Assembly: GCA_944371325.1 (NCBI GenBank)
Contig: CALVXO010000001.1
Span: 1-64,000 of the forward strand
Direction: 5' to 3'
Origin: an uncultured Bacilli bacterium
GTDB taxonomy: Bacteria; Bacillota_I; Bacilli_A; RF39; UBA660
Length of the DNA stretch: 64,000 bases
Shown: one piece after another, positions 15,802 to 24,302 of the stretch
Numbering within the stretch: the first letter of the stretch is position 1
Layout: each line of letters begins with the position of its first letter
The notes under the pieces: generated by a model
What the model was told of the DNA's origin: nothing
Database searches by the model: none
Seen by the model: the letters and a program-made list of their open reading frames with translations, nothing else
Made by a program: the position numbers and the translations under genes

Positions 15802-16058
15802 TCTTCACCTTTATTATAGACACTACATTTAGATTTATCTTCTTTACGAGCATCTTCTATTGTATCAACAAAACCAGGAATAGAATTTAAATAAATTGTT
15901 TCTTCTATATCTCGCCAATCGCTTTCAGATAATAAAACAGCATTTTCTCCCTTATTATTAATAATATTAATAGGATTGAACCCTTTATTTACATCAGATA
16001 CTAATTGAAACAAATTTTGTCTTGCATTTGTAATATTAATTGTATTCACATTAATCAC
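15795..16058 (-). CDS. yefM: Antitoxin of the YefM/Phd family
   Basis: An 87-residue Phd/YefM antitoxin. The N-terminal half is the DNA-binding dimer (NITNARQNLFQLVSDVNKG, then NNKGENAVLLSESDWRDIEE); the C-terminal tail binds and neutralises YoeB. It is placed before yoeB with a 7-bp overlap. Repeats in the promoter are the expected sites for autoregulation by the antitoxin and the complex. Confidence 0.9.
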   Translation of the reverse strand: MINVNTINITNARQNLFQLVSDVNKGFNPINIINNKGENAVLLSESDWRDIEETIYLNSIPGFVDTIEDARKEDKSKCSVYNKGEEW

Positions 16059-16067
16059 CTCACATAC

Positions 16068-16096
16068 ATTATAACGTACTTTTTAACGTACGTCAA
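16068..16096 (-). promoter_or_regulatory. yefM-yoeB promoter with AACGTAC repeats
   Basis: TTGACG (16091-16096) and TATAAT (16068-16073) on the minus strand are 17 bases apart. AACGTAC occurs twice (16073-16079 and 16085-16091), 12 bp apart, with ACGTACGT at 16086-16093. The repeats fill the spacer, where binding of the antitoxin would block RNA polymerase. Confidence 0.7.
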
Positions 16097-16245
16097 GTTC
16101 TTATATTATTTTATGCAATTAATAATTAAAAAATACATAATTATTATAAAAAATAATTCATATATAAACAATGATTTAATTATTTTTTATTGTGAAATTT
16201 TTTAATAAGATATGATATAATTAATATAAGAAGGAGTAAAAGGTT

Positions 16246-16815
16246 ATGAAAAAATGTAAATATTGTAAATCTGATATTGATAAAAATGCCAAAATTTGTC
16301 CAAATTGCCGAAAAAAGCAAAATAATATAAGTAAATGGATTATTATTGCAGTTTTAATTATTATTTTTGTTCCAATTATTGTTTCTATGACTAATGAAGA
16401 GAATGAAGAAAAAAGCAGAAAAAAAGATTTTAATCAAAATGAAATTGCTACATACAAAGATGTTGAATATTCAATAACAAAAGTTGAAAAAACTCAAGGA
16501 AATAACGAATTTGTAAAACCTAAAGAAGGTTATGAGTATGTCAAAATAACTATAAAAATTGAAAATAAGTCTAATGAAAAAATTTCATATAATGCACTAG
16601 ATTGGAAATTAGTTGATGAAAATGGTGTTGAAGATAATTGGGGAACTTATTCTGGTGATGATGACATTAAATTATCATCTGGAAACTTAGATCCTAATGG
16701 CAAAGTTGAAGGTGTATTAGTTTGGGAACAAAAAATTGGTGATAATAATTTGAAATTAAGATTTTATGATAACATTTTTGATGAAAATTATACTTTACAA
16801 TTTAAAATAAATTAA
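16246..16815 (+). CDS. Zinc-ribbon membrane protein with DUF4352 domain
   Basis: A 189-residue protein in three parts: an N-terminal zinc ribbon (CKYCKSDIDKNAKICPNC, Cys4, 7, 18 and 21), one membrane helix at about residues 31-48, and an extracytoplasmic DUF4352 immunoglobulin-like domain (YVKITIKIENKSNEKISYNA, then LDPNGKVEGVLVWE). Such proteins are common cell-surface proteins in Firmicutes with no known biochemical role. It is transcribed alone, with an AAGGAG site and a strong terminator. Confidence 0.82.
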   Translation: MKKCKYCKSDIDKNAKICPNCRKKQNNISKWIIIAVLIIIFVPIIVSMTNEENEEKSRKKDFNQNEIATYKDVEYSITKVEKTQGNNEFVKPKEGYEYVKITIKIENKSNEKISYNALDWKLVDENGVEDNWGTYSGDDDIKLSSGNLDPNGKVEGVLVWEQKIGDNNLKLRFYDNIFDENYTLQFKIN

Positions 16816-16823
16816 ACTTAATA

Positions 16824-16849
16824 AAAGCGAAGAAAATCTTCGCTTTTTT
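16824..16849 (+). terminator. Rho-independent terminator
   Basis: AAAGCGAAGA and TCTTCGCTT form a strong stem followed by T residues, directly after the DUF4352 gene. Confidence 0.9.
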
Positions 16850-16856
16850 AATATTT

Positions 16857-16941
16857 TGGTGCACAGAAAGGGACTCGAACCCTCACGAATTACTTCACAA
16901 GCACCTCAAGCCTACGTGTCTACCTATTCCACCATCTGTGC
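16857..16941 (-). tRNA. tRNA-Leu (anticodon GAG)
   Basis: An 85-nt class II tRNA with encoded CCA: acceptor GCACAGA/TCTGTGC, D-arm with GGTAGACAC, anticodon stem TAGGC/GCTTG around TTGAGGT, long variable arm, and T-arm GAGGG-TTCGAGT-CCCTT. It reads CTC/CTT. Confidence 0.93.
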
Positions 16942-16945
16942 AAAT

Positions 16946-16968
16946 AAAACTAGAATTAATCTAGTTTT
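16946..16968 (-). terminator. Terminator of the ABC exporter operon
   Basis: AAAACTAGA and TCTAGTTTT form a 9-bp stem over the stop codon of the permease gene; the T tract lies in the arm on the minus strand. Confidence 0.65.
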
Positions 16969-18277
16969 TAAGTGCTTTAAACATTTTACGCCATAATTTA
17001 TCAGAAGAATAATTTAATATTCCAACTTTATATATTTTTAAGCCATATTTAATTAATAAGAATATAACTACTATCATTAATCCAATAGAAATTAATACAT
17101 CAATTACAGTAAATTCACCCATAACTAATAAAGATGGACTTAAGATAGCTGATATAAATGGAACATAACCTAATATATTAATTATAATAGATCCTTTAAA
17201 TGCTCCTGCCATAATAGCTAAATAATAACCTAATAAACTAACTAACATAATAGGTGTTTGTAATTGTTGAAAGTCTTCTGTATTAGTAGTCATACTAGCT
17301 AATATACCAGCAAGTAATGAATAACCAATAAATGTTAAAAACATAAGTATTAATACTAAAGGTATTATATATCTTAATGATTCTAAGAAAGTTGGAGTAA
17401 ATAAATTATTCATTATACCAGTTACTTGATTAAATACATCATTAATACCTGATACATCACCAAAGAAACTTCTTGAAATAAAGCCTAATACACCAAATAA
17501 CAACAATAAACCTGCTTGAATTAAAATAAACAAATTACCAGCGATACATTTACTAAAAAAATGAATTTGTGGTGATACATTACCAATTATTATTTCCATA
17601 CCACGAGTAGTTTTTTCATCATTAACTTCAGCACCTATCATTTGAACTAAAAATATTACTAACATAAAAAATGGTAATATAATAATTGGAAATACTGTAC
17701 TCATAATCATATCCATATTTTCTTCGGCTGAATCTTTTTCTTCATCTAAAACCGTTCTATCGATAGTAACAGGAGTATTTAATGCTAACAACTCTTCTTG
17801 ACTTATTTCAAATTTTTCAACTGCTAAATAAGTTTTAACAGAATTAACAGAATTATTAATTAAAGTCATATTTAAAGTATCAACAAAACCATTAGTAATC
17901 ATTTCTACTTTTATAATATTTTCTTCATCATAATCAAAAACTAAGGCAATAGAATCTTTTTCATCTTCATTTGTTTTAATAGTTTCAGTTATTTCTTCTT
18001 TAGATTTATCATATTTAATAATTTCATATTTACTATCTTCAGTCAATTTGAATCCAGCATCAATACTTGCTTTAAATACATCATAAGTATTAGTATTATC
18101 TATTACATATATTTTAGTTTCTTTATCAAAATCACCACCAAAGAAAGTAATAATATGATCTATATTAGCAACACCGATTATTAAAATTGCTAAAAAGATA
18201 TTAGCTAAAACAAACCATTTAGTTTTAATTTTTCTTTTTAAACTTACACCAACTAAAAACTTTAATTTATTTTTCAT
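16961..18277 (-). CDS. ABC-2 type permease (NatB-like)
   Basis: A 438-residue ABC-2 permease. A first helix at about residues 23-42 is followed by a large extracytoplasmic domain (about 45-185), then five or six helices from about 195 to the end (PIIILPFFMLVIFLVQMIGA and on). This is the NatB layout, in which the pump exports Na+ or small compounds. The ATG at 18277 follows AGGTG and overlaps the ATPase gene by 11 bp. The substrate cannot be deduced. Confidence 0.85.
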   Translation of the reverse strand: MKNKLKFLVGVSLKRKIKTKWFVLANIFLAILIIGVANIDHIITFFGGDFDKETKIYVIDNTNTYDVFKASIDAGFKLTEDSKYEIIKYDKSKEEITETIKTNEDEKDSIALVFDYDEENIIKVEMITNGFVDTLNMTLINNSVNSVKTYLAVEKFEISQEELLALNTPVTIDRTVLDEEKDSAEENMDMIMSTVFPIIILPFFMLVIFLVQMIGAEVNDEKTTRGMEIIIGNVSPQIHFFSKCIAGNLFILIQAGLLLLFGVLGFISRSFFGDVSGINDVFNQVTGIMNNLFTPTFLESLRYIIPLVLILMFLTFIGYSLLAGILASMTTNTEDFQQLQTPIMLVSLLGYYLAIMAGAFKGSIIINILGYVPFISAILSPSLLVMGEFTVIDVLISIGLMIVVIFLLIKYGLKIYKVGILNYSSDKLWRKMFKALKN

Positions 18278-19166
18278 AAGATTCACCTACTTTAGCTACA
18301 AATATTTCATTTAAAGATGGCTCTTCAACAGAAAATTTAGTTACATTATCACATTTACTAACATATTTAAATACATCTTTAACTATATCTTGATTTTCAA
18401 TTTTAACTTCATATTCATCTACTTTTTTAATAACTGATACAACACCTTTTATCTTTCCTATTTCTTTAGTATCAATATCACCTTTAATTAAAATATTTTT
18501 CTTACGATATTGTTGTTTTATTTTTTTAAGTTCTCCTGATAAAACTGATTTACCTTGCATTAAAACAACTAATTTTTTACAAAACAATTCAACATGTTCC
18601 ATTCTATGAGAAGAAAATATAATCATACTTCCTTTTTTAGACATTTCAACTATTTCTTTTTTAAACATTTCAACATTAAATGGATCTAATCCACTAAAAG
18701 GTTCATCTAATATTAATAATTCTGGTTCATTTAATATTGCTGTTATAAATTGTACTTTTTGTTGATTACCTTTAGATAGTTCTTTTATTTTTTTATCTAA
18801 ATATTGTGGTATTTCAAATTTTTCTAATAATTCTTTAGTTCTTTTTAATATATCTTCTTCTTTCATACCTTTTAAAACACCATAGAAAATACATTGTTCT
18901 TTAACTGTTAATTTAGTTAATAAACTTCTTTCTTCAGTTAAAAAACCAATTTTATCTGTAACATCATAATCTATTTTTTTACCATTTAAAGTAATGTTAC
19001 CACTTGTTGGTTCAAGTAATCCCATAATCATTCTAAAGGTTGTTGTTTTACCGGCACCATTAACACCCAATAATCCAAATATTTCTCCTGGTTTTACTTC
19101 AAAAGATAAATTATCTACTGCTTTAAAATCTCCATAATATTTTGTTACTCCATCTACTTTTAACAT
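18267..19166 (-). CDS. ABC transporter ATPase (NatA-like)
   Basis: A 299-residue ABC ATPase. Walker A is GVNGAGKTT, the signature LSKGNQQKVQ, Walker B LLILDEPFSGLDP, and the H-loop SSHRME. The C-terminal extension (about 210-299) is typical of the DRA/NatA group of exporters. It powers the permease that follows with an 11-bp overlap. The start at 19166 uses a TAATG overlap with the upstream 105-residue gene, so its translation is coupled. Confidence 0.9.
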   Translation of the reverse strand: MLKVDGVTKYYGDFKAVDNLSFEVKPGEIFGLLGVNGAGKTTTFRMIMGLLEPTSGNITLNGKKIDYDVTDKIGFLTEERSLLTKLTVKEQCIFYGVLKGMKEEDILKRTKELLEKFEIPQYLDKKIKELSKGNQQKVQFITAILNEPELLILDEPFSGLDPFNVEMFKKEIVEMSKKGSMIIFSSHRMEHVELFCKKLVVLMQGKSVLSGELKKIKQQYRKKNILIKGDIDTKEIGKIKGVVSVIKKVDEYEVKIENQDIVKDVFKYVSKCDNVTKFSVEEPSLNEIFVAKVGESYEK

Positions 19167-19483
19167 TATAACCACCTCGAATTTTTGACTTTTTTTAATT
19201 TATCATTTTCATATTCATTATAAACTTTAATTAGTTTTCTAATTACTTTATCATAATTATCATATATATCATCTTGTAATTTTATTTGAACATATTTATA
19301 AAAATCTTCTTTATCAGTGTATAAATTCATAATATTATCAACTTTTATTTTACTTTTTTCACTTTTAACATTAAAAACATATTCTTGATAATAATCTATC
19401 AATAACTTAGACATAATATCGTTTTCTAAATATAAAAAATTTACTATTTTATCGTAATGTTTACAACAACTAATTGTTATCAT
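19166..19483 (-). CDS. Unrecognised 105-residue protein coupled to rseP
   Basis: A 105-residue, mostly helical, Tyr- and Lys-rich soluble protein with two cysteines at SCCKHYD near the N-terminus. The start overlaps the rseP stop (ATGA) and the stop overlaps the ATPase start (TAATG), so it is tightly packed between rseP and the ABC exporter. No family is recognised. The position suggests it is cotranslated with RseP. Confidence 0.6.
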   Translation of the reverse strand: MITISCCKHYDKIVNFLYLENDIMSKLLIDYYQEYVFNVKSEKSKIKVDNIMNLYTDKEDFYKYVQIKLQDDIYDNYDKVIRKLIKVYNEYENDKLKKVKNSRWL

Positions 19484-20508
19484 TTAATTATAAACCTTAC
19501 AATATCATTATAAGTTATTGCGACCATCAAAATCATAAGAAGCGCAAGTCCTACAGCATGAATAGTATTTTCAACTTTAATATCAATTGGTTTTCTTCTT
19601 AATTTTTCAATTATTAAAAATAATATTCTTCCTCCATCAAATGCTGGTATTGGAAGTAAATTAATGAACCCAACATTGATACATAAATAACCAGTTAAAT
19701 AAACTAAATTGATTAATCCTGCTTTAGCAGACTCCCCTACAATATTATAAATTCCTACTGGACCAGATAAATTAGTTAAACTAAGTTTTCCAGTAACTAA
19801 ATAAGTAATAACTAAAAACATCTGTTCAATTAAACTAAAGAACTTACTAAATCCATATTTAATTCCTTCAAAAAATCCATATCTAATAGTTGAATCTAAT
19901 GAAAATCCATATGAATATACTCCATCTTTTTCGGTTGGTACAATGTTAATTTTTTCTAGTTTACCATCTCTTAAAACTTCTAATTCTAAAGTCTTACCAT
20001 ACTCCATTTGGTATTCAATCATTAATCTATCGATTGTATTTATTTTAGTACCATTTAATGTTTTAATTACATCACCTGATTGTAATCCAGCATTATAACT
20101 TGGACTATCAACCGGTACTTGAGATACAATTGGTTTATTATTTGGATTACCATTTATAAAACCTATAATAATTAAAATAATTAAAGCAAAGATAAAATTA
20201 AACATAACACCAGCAACAATTGTTAAAAATCTTTGCATCCATGTTTTATTTTGTAATTTTTTATCATTTGGAACATCTTCATCGTCTTCTACGCCTTCAC
20301 CAGCCATCGCACAAAAACCACCGATTGGAAGTAATCTAATTCCATATTCAGTTTCATCATTTTTTCTTTTAAACATAAATATTCTAGGTCCCATTCCTAT
20401 ACAAAATTCATAAACATAAATACCTGCTTTCTTAGCAAATATAAAGTGACCTAATTCATGAACAAAAATTGTAACACTTAATACTAATATAAAATATATT
20501 AAAGTCAT
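19480..20508 (-). CDS. rseP: Site-2 intramembrane zinc protease RseP
   Basis: A 342-residue S2P/M50 protease that cuts membrane anchors and leftover signal peptides. The zinc site HELGH is at 17-21 in the first helix. A PDZ domain covers about 115-200 (YNAGLQSGDVIKTLNGTKIN), and the last zinc ligand lies in NLLPIPAFDGGRI near residue 290. There are four membrane helices. It follows cdsA, the order found in Firmicutes and proteobacteria. Confidence 0.95.
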   Translation of the reverse strand: MTLIYFILVLSVTIFVHELGHFIFAKKAGIYVYEFCIGMGPRIFMFKRKNDETEYGIRLLPIGGFCAMAGEGVEDDEDVPNDKKLQNKTWMQRFLTIVAGVMFNFIFALIILIIIGFINGNPNNKPIVSQVPVDSPSYNAGLQSGDVIKTLNGTKINTIDRLMIEYQMEYGKTLELEVLRDGKLEKINIVPTEKDGVYSYGFSLDSTIRYGFFEGIKYGFSKFFSLIEQMFLVITYLVTGKLSLTNLSGPVGIYNIVGESAKAGLINLVYLTGYLCINVGFINLLPIPAFDGGRILFLIIEKLRRKPIDIKVENTIHAVGLALLMILMVAITYNDIVRFIIK

Positions 20509-20518
20509 AACTCATCTC

Positions 20519-21304
20519 CTATAAAAAATTAATAAAATATATAATAGCTAAAGCTACAAATATAATACTATCAAATCTATCTAACATGCCACCATGTCCT
20601 GGCATAATATTTGAAAAATCTTTAATTTTATAACTTCTTTTAATTTGTGAGAAAAATAAATCTCCTAATTGACCGATTATTGATAAAAATAAAGTAATAA
20701 AAATTAATAAAAATAAATCAATATCTGAATTAATAATTATTAAATAAAATAATACACTTATCAATACTCCAAAAAAAGCGCCACCTAAACATCCTTCCCA
20801 AGATTTATTAGGCGAGATTTCATTTATCTTATGTTTACCAAATAAAGTGCCAACTGAATGAGCAAAAGTATCGGTCATAGTAGTAATTAAAAATATATAA
20901 ATAAAATAATACAAACTCATATTTCTTATTATTATTAAAGTAGCAAAAGCTGTACCTAAAAATAAAGTAACTCCAATTAAATAAAAGCACTTTTCAACAT
21001 TAAATTTTTTATTTTTATGATTAAATAACATTAATAATCCATATATTAATAAAACAATTCCTAAAACTTTAAAATCTAAAATAGAACTTAAATTCTTTTG
21101 AATAATACTATTTCCAATTAAAAATAAAAAATTTATATAACTAACTAATCTTATCCAATAGTCATTCGTAATAAGATCCAATATTTCTTTAAACGCTAAT
21201 AAAGATATAATAATAGCTAAAAAATAAAATGGAACACCACCAATATAAACTAAAGGAAGACTTATTAATAAAGCTACTACTGCACTGATAACTCTTTTTT
21301 TCAT
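20519..21304 (-). CDS. cdsA: Phosphatidate cytidylyltransferase
   Basis: A 261-residue multi-pass membrane enzyme that makes CDP-diacylglycerol from phosphatidate and CTP. The family signature SxxxKR-like region is seen as SPNKSWEGCLGG and then GQLGDLFFSQIKRSYKIKD and PGHGGMLDRFDSI. Seven or eight helices cover the N-terminal part. The ATG at 21304 after GGAGG is chosen; the upstream in-frame codon is TTG inside the ribosome binding site. It is 10 bp upstream of rseP. Confidence 0.94.
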   Translation of the reverse strand: MKKRVISAVVALLISLPLVYIGGVPFYFLAIIISLLAFKEILDLITNDYWIRLVSYINFLFLIGNSIIQKNLSSILDFKVLGIVLLIYGLLMLFNHKNKKFNVEKCFYLIGVTLFLGTAFATLIIIRNMSLYYFIYIFLITTMTDTFAHSVGTLFGKHKINEISPNKSWEGCLGGAFFGVLISVLFYLIIINSDIDLFLLIFITLFLSIIGQLGDLFFSQIKRSYKIKDFSNIMPGHGGMLDRFDSIIFVALAIIYFINFL

Positions 21305-21361
21305 ATATGCCTCCAAATCGTTCCTATTTAATATTATATTATAAATTTATATTTAATACAA

Positions 21362-21387
21362 GAAAAAAGAAGATAAATCTTCTTAAA
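21362..21387 (-). terminator. Terminator after khpA
   Basis: AGAAGA-TAAA-TCTTCT; on the minus strand it is followed by TTTTTTC, ending the rpsP-khpA unit before cdsA. Confidence 0.7.
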
Positions 21388-21628
21388 ATGAATCAATATT
21401 AATTTTTACTTTTTTTAATCCATTAGCATAAGATGAAGCTTGCACAATAGTTCTAATAGCATTAGCAATAGTACCTTGTTTACCGATTACTGAACCTATT
21501 ACACTGTTATCTACTAATACTTGAATTGTAATATAATCTTCATCATCTTCAAATTGTTTAACTGAAACCATATCAGGATCAGTTACAACACTTTTTACTA
21601 AAAATTCCGTTAATCCAACTAAATTCAT
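21383..21628 (-). CDS. khpA: KH-domain RNA-binding protein KhpA
   Basis: An 81-residue single KH domain. The RNA-binding loop is SVIGKQGTIANAIR (GxxG as IGKQG). KhpA pairs with KhpB/EloR and binds many transcripts; in Gram-positive bacteria it affects cell elongation and sporulation. It lies 2 bp after rpsP, as in most Firmicutes. Confidence 0.92.
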   Translation of the reverse strand: MNLVGLTEFLVKSVVTDPDMVSVKQFEDDEDYITIQVLVDNSVIGSVIGKQGTIANAIRTIVQASSYANGLKKVKINIDSF

Positions 21629-21630
21629 AA

Positions 21631-21909
21631 TTATTCTCCTTTAGTCATTTTAGATTCATGGAATTTTTTCATAATACCTTGTTTTTTAAATATGTTTCTA
21701 ACAGTATCAGTTGGAATAGCTCCATTACTTAACCATTTTTGAGCTAAATCAGCATCAATTTTAACTTCAGCAGGTTCTACAATTGGATTATAATAACCGA
21801 TTTCTTCGATTACTTTTCCATCTCTTTTATTTCTAGAATCTGCAGCTACGATACGATAAAATGGTCTTTTTTTAGCTCCCATTCTTTTTAATCTTAATTT
21901 AACAGCCAT
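21631..21909 (-). CDS. rpsP: Ribosomal protein S16
   Basis: A 92-residue S16 of normal length ([20 protein letters not shown], then [20 protein letters not shown]). Two ATG codons are adjacent at 21912 and 21909; MAVK is the family start, so 21909 is preferred. It is followed at once by khpA. Its promoter is embedded in the terminator of cotE. Confidence 0.95.
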   Translation of the reverse strand: MAVKLRLKRMGAKKRPFYRIVAADSRNKRDGKVIEEIGYYNPIVEPAEVKIDADLAQKWLSNGAIPTDTVRNIFKKQGIMKKFHESKMTKGE

Positions 21910-21934
21910 CATTAATCACTCCTTTTCTTGAATC

Positions 21935-21963
21935 ATTGTAACATAAAATCTAAAAAGTGTCAA
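21935..21963 (-). promoter_or_regulatory. rpsP promoter
   Basis: TTGACA (21958-21963), 17 bases, TACAAT (21935-21940) on the minus strand. The -35 is part of the downstream arm of the cotE terminator stem. Confidence 0.75.
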
Positions 21964-21981
21964 CTATTTTTGGTTGACACT
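21952..21981 (-). terminator. Terminator of cotE
   Basis: AGTGTCAAC (21956-21964) and GTTGACACT (21973-21981) are perfect 9-bp arms; on the minus strand TTTTT follows. It overlaps the cotE stop and supplies the rpsP -35. Confidence 0.8.
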
Positions 21982-22501
21982 ATATATAATTTTCATTTAT
22001 TTCATCTATTTCTTTATCGATATCATCATCTACTATATCTTCCCAAGGTTCTTCATCTTCTTCAATAGCTATTTTTACTTTTGTTTCCCCTACTATTTCA
22101 ACACCTAATTCTTTTTCAATATCAAAAGAAATTTGATTATTTTCTAATATATTAACACCTAAACAAGTTGGTTGACTTAAAGTTCTTACAATTATATCTG
22201 TTTCACTACTTAAATCAGCATTTTCTTTTAATTTTACATTGAATAAATCATTGTATTCAATTTTTTGATTAACAACAGTTGTTTTAGAATCATTTTCATA
22301 AGAATACCAAATGTTTACATCAAAAGATCCGTCGACACCTATTTTATCTCCTGTTTTATATCCTTTAAACTTATGATTAATTACCCAACATCCTAAAATT
22401 GTAGTTGGTTGATCACTAGTAGTTATTTTATAATTATTTTTAAAATATTTTTTTCCTTTACCAATAACTGCCTTAGTGACTATTTCTTTATATAAAGACA
22501 C
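21980..22501 (-). CDS. cotE: Outer spore coat morphogenetic protein CotE
   Basis: A 173-residue CotE homologue. Matching blocks include YKEIVTKAVIGKGKKYFK at the N-terminus, TTILGCWVINHKF, VNIWYSYENDSKT, QPTCLGV, VEIVGETKVKI and an acidic tail (WEDIVDDDIDKEIDEINE). CotE sits at the inner/outer coat boundary of the endospore and is needed to assemble the outer coat. GTG at 22501 is chosen because it gives the CotE-like N-terminus (SLYKEI) and GAGGTG lies five bases upstream. It is strong evidence that the organism forms spores. Confidence 0.92.
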   Translation of the reverse strand: MSLYKEIVTKAVIGKGKKYFKNNYKITTSDQPTTILGCWVINHKFKGYKTGDKIGVDGSFDVNIWYSYENDSKTTVVNQKIEYNDLFNVKLKENADLSSETDIIVRTLSQPTCLGVNILENNQISFDIEKELGVEIVGETKVKIAIEEDEEPWEDIVDDDIDKEIDEINENYI

Positions 22502-22631
22502 AATATCACCTCTCATTTTAATATATGCAATAGGTAGTCATTTGTACATAATTATTTTATATAATCTAAATTTATTGTAAAAAAAAGAACAAATAAATTA
22601 TTTGTTCAAATCAATTAATAACATTTATGTT

Positions 22632-22964
22632 TTAATATAACAAATTATACACTAAATATTGTATTCCTAGTAATAAGCAGCTAACTAAATTTGCTATAAT
22701 TATCAAAAATAATATATGTTTTGATTTTACCTTTTCTTCTGGATTTTTTACTAACTTGCAAGAAATATTTTTAGCAATAATATTTCTTTTTTTAGCCGGA
22801 CCATAAACACAGAAAAAAATTATAGTACAAATGAAAATTGATAAAATTAATAAATTATCATTTGTTTTGAAAATCACACCATCAAGTATCAATATTATTA
22901 ATGAAATCAATATAATCATCATATCAAAATGAATGATGTGTTCAACAAATTTCCTTAAGTTCAT
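22632..22964 (-). CDS. Small membrane protein, paralogue A
   Basis: A 110-residue protein with helices at about 13-32, 36-52 and 83-103. It shares RKFVEHI near the start and AKNISCKLVKNPEEK near residues 64-78 with the protein at 23898-24221, so the two are paralogues from a duplication. No known family is recognised and the role is unknown. Confidence 0.65.
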   Translation of the reverse strand: MNLRKFVEHIIHFDMMIILISLIILILDGVIFKTNDNLLILSIFICTIIFFCVYGPAKKRNIIAKNISCKLVKNPEEKVKSKHILFLIIIANLVSCLLLGIQYLVYNLLY

Positions 22965-23042
22965 TTCTTTTCAACCTCTTTCAAACACAATATAATTTAA
23001 TTAATTATTTAAATATTTTATAAATTTAAATTTTTATAAAAT

Positions 23043-23534
23043 TTAGAATTCATTATTTATATAATTTAAAAAATAATCTGTAGAAGATTTTACTGCTTGC
23101 TCTTCTATTAATAATTTTTTCCATTCTTTTATAGTTGCCCATTTTGCTGCTTGTACTTCATTATCATTAAATTTTAAATCGTTTATATTTATATTTTGTC
23201 TTAATAACCATACATCAACATAATCTTTTTTTCTTTTATAAGATGCAATTAATTCTAAATCATCTATATTTGGAATAACGTTTAATTCCTCTTTTAATTC
23301 TCTAAAAACTGTTTCAATACTAGTTTCACCAGCAATACATGCCCCACCTGTATTAGTCCACATATTAGGAAACATTTTTCTACTTGCACTTCTTTGTTGA
23401 ATCAATATTTCATTTTTGTCATTAACAATCCAAATATGAATTGATAATCTATATTTCCCCTCTGGCACAGCATTTCTTTCACATGTTTCACCTGTTAATT
23501 ATTTTCTATTGTTTAATAAATCTACTAATTCCAT
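23043..23534 (-). pseudogene. Nudix hydrolase gene with in-frame stop at codon 12
   Basis: The frame from the ATG at 23534 reads MELVDLLNNRK, then TAA (23499-23501), then LTGETCERNAVPEGKYRLSI and an otherwise intact Nudix domain. The Nudix box is GGACIAGETSIETVFRELKEELNV. This is the N-terminus expected for the IDI-like Nudix group, so one nonsense codon interrupts it. A shorter protein of 141 residues from GTG at 23468 would keep the catalytic box, but that GTG has no good ribosome binding site. Either a pseudogene or a shortened protein. Confidence 0.7.
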
Positions 23535-23549
23535 TTTATCATTTTCTTC

Positions 23550-23855
23550 TTAATCATTACACTCTAATGGTTTAGATTCATCTTTTTTAACTATTTTTAA
23601 TTCTTCATAATTTTTTATATCATCAAAATCTAATAATCCTTTATTCAACGCATCAATTATAGACATTTCAATATTATTTTTTTTATATTTAATATTTGTA
23701 TAATCAGTATAAATTCTTGTTCCATCTTCAAATTCATATACAAAATTAATACAATTTACAATTGAATTTTTATCAAAAATCAATTCATATTCTTCTTCTT
23801 TTTTACAACCGGTTAATAATATTATTAAAATTATACACAAAAATATTTTTTTCAT
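23550..23855 (-). CDS. Small lipoprotein of unknown function
   Basis: A 101-residue lipoprotein. The signal peptide MKKIFLCIILIILLTGC has a textbook lipobox with the modified Cys at residue 17. The mature part is short, acidic and Lys/Tyr-rich, with two further cysteines (Cys34 and Cys99) that could form a disulphide. It is expected on the outer face of the membrane. No family is recognised. It lies between the Nudix gene and paralogue B. Confidence 0.75.
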   Translation of the reverse strand: MKKIFLCIILIILLTGCKKEEEYELIFDKNSIVNCINFVYEFEDGTRIYTDYTNIKYKKNNIEMSIIDALNKGLLDFDDIKNYEELKIVKKDESKPLECND

Positions 23856-23897
23856 TTATTTCTCCCAACTTATTATTCAAAATCAATTTTTATATAT

Positions 23898-24221
23898 TTA
23901 AAAGAAATTACTTAAAATTCCAATAAATAAAGGAATAAAATTAAACACGATTACCATAATTATTATATCTTTTATTGTTAATTTTTTATCTGGATTTTTA
24001 ACTAATTTACTTGCAATATATTTAGCTACTTTATTTTTTTCATATATTTGTAAATAAAATGCTAGTATAAACATTGTAATAACAAATATAAATGATATTA
24101 CTATAGTTTTATTTGATTCAAAATCAAAAAATATATTAAATATTCCTCCTATAACTGATGAAACTAAACATATCATAATAAAATTAACTATATGTTCAAC
24201 TAATTTTCTTGCATTAGGCAT
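23898..24221 (-). CDS. Small membrane protein, paralogue B
   Basis: A 107-residue protein with three predicted helices (about 13-30, 40-57 and 85-105). It shares RKLVEHI and AKYIASKLVKNPDKK with paralogue A at 22632-22964, in the same positions and the same topology. Its role is unknown. Confidence 0.65.
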   Translation of the reverse strand: MPNARKLVEHIVNFIMICLVSSVIGGIFNIFFDFESNKTIVISFIFVITMFILAFYLQIYEKNKVAKYIASKLVKNPDKKLTIKDIIIMVIVFNFIPLFIGILSNFF

Positions 24222-24302
24222 ATAAAATCACCTCTTAAATATACTACATAATAATTATATCATAGTTTAGTTATTTATTGTTATTATTAAAAAACAAATA
24301 AA

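Noticed and set aside
15529-16058. Toxin-antitoxin pair as part of a mobile element
   Set aside because: It is intact and flanked by chromosomal-type genes on both sides; no ends or repeats of an element were seen.
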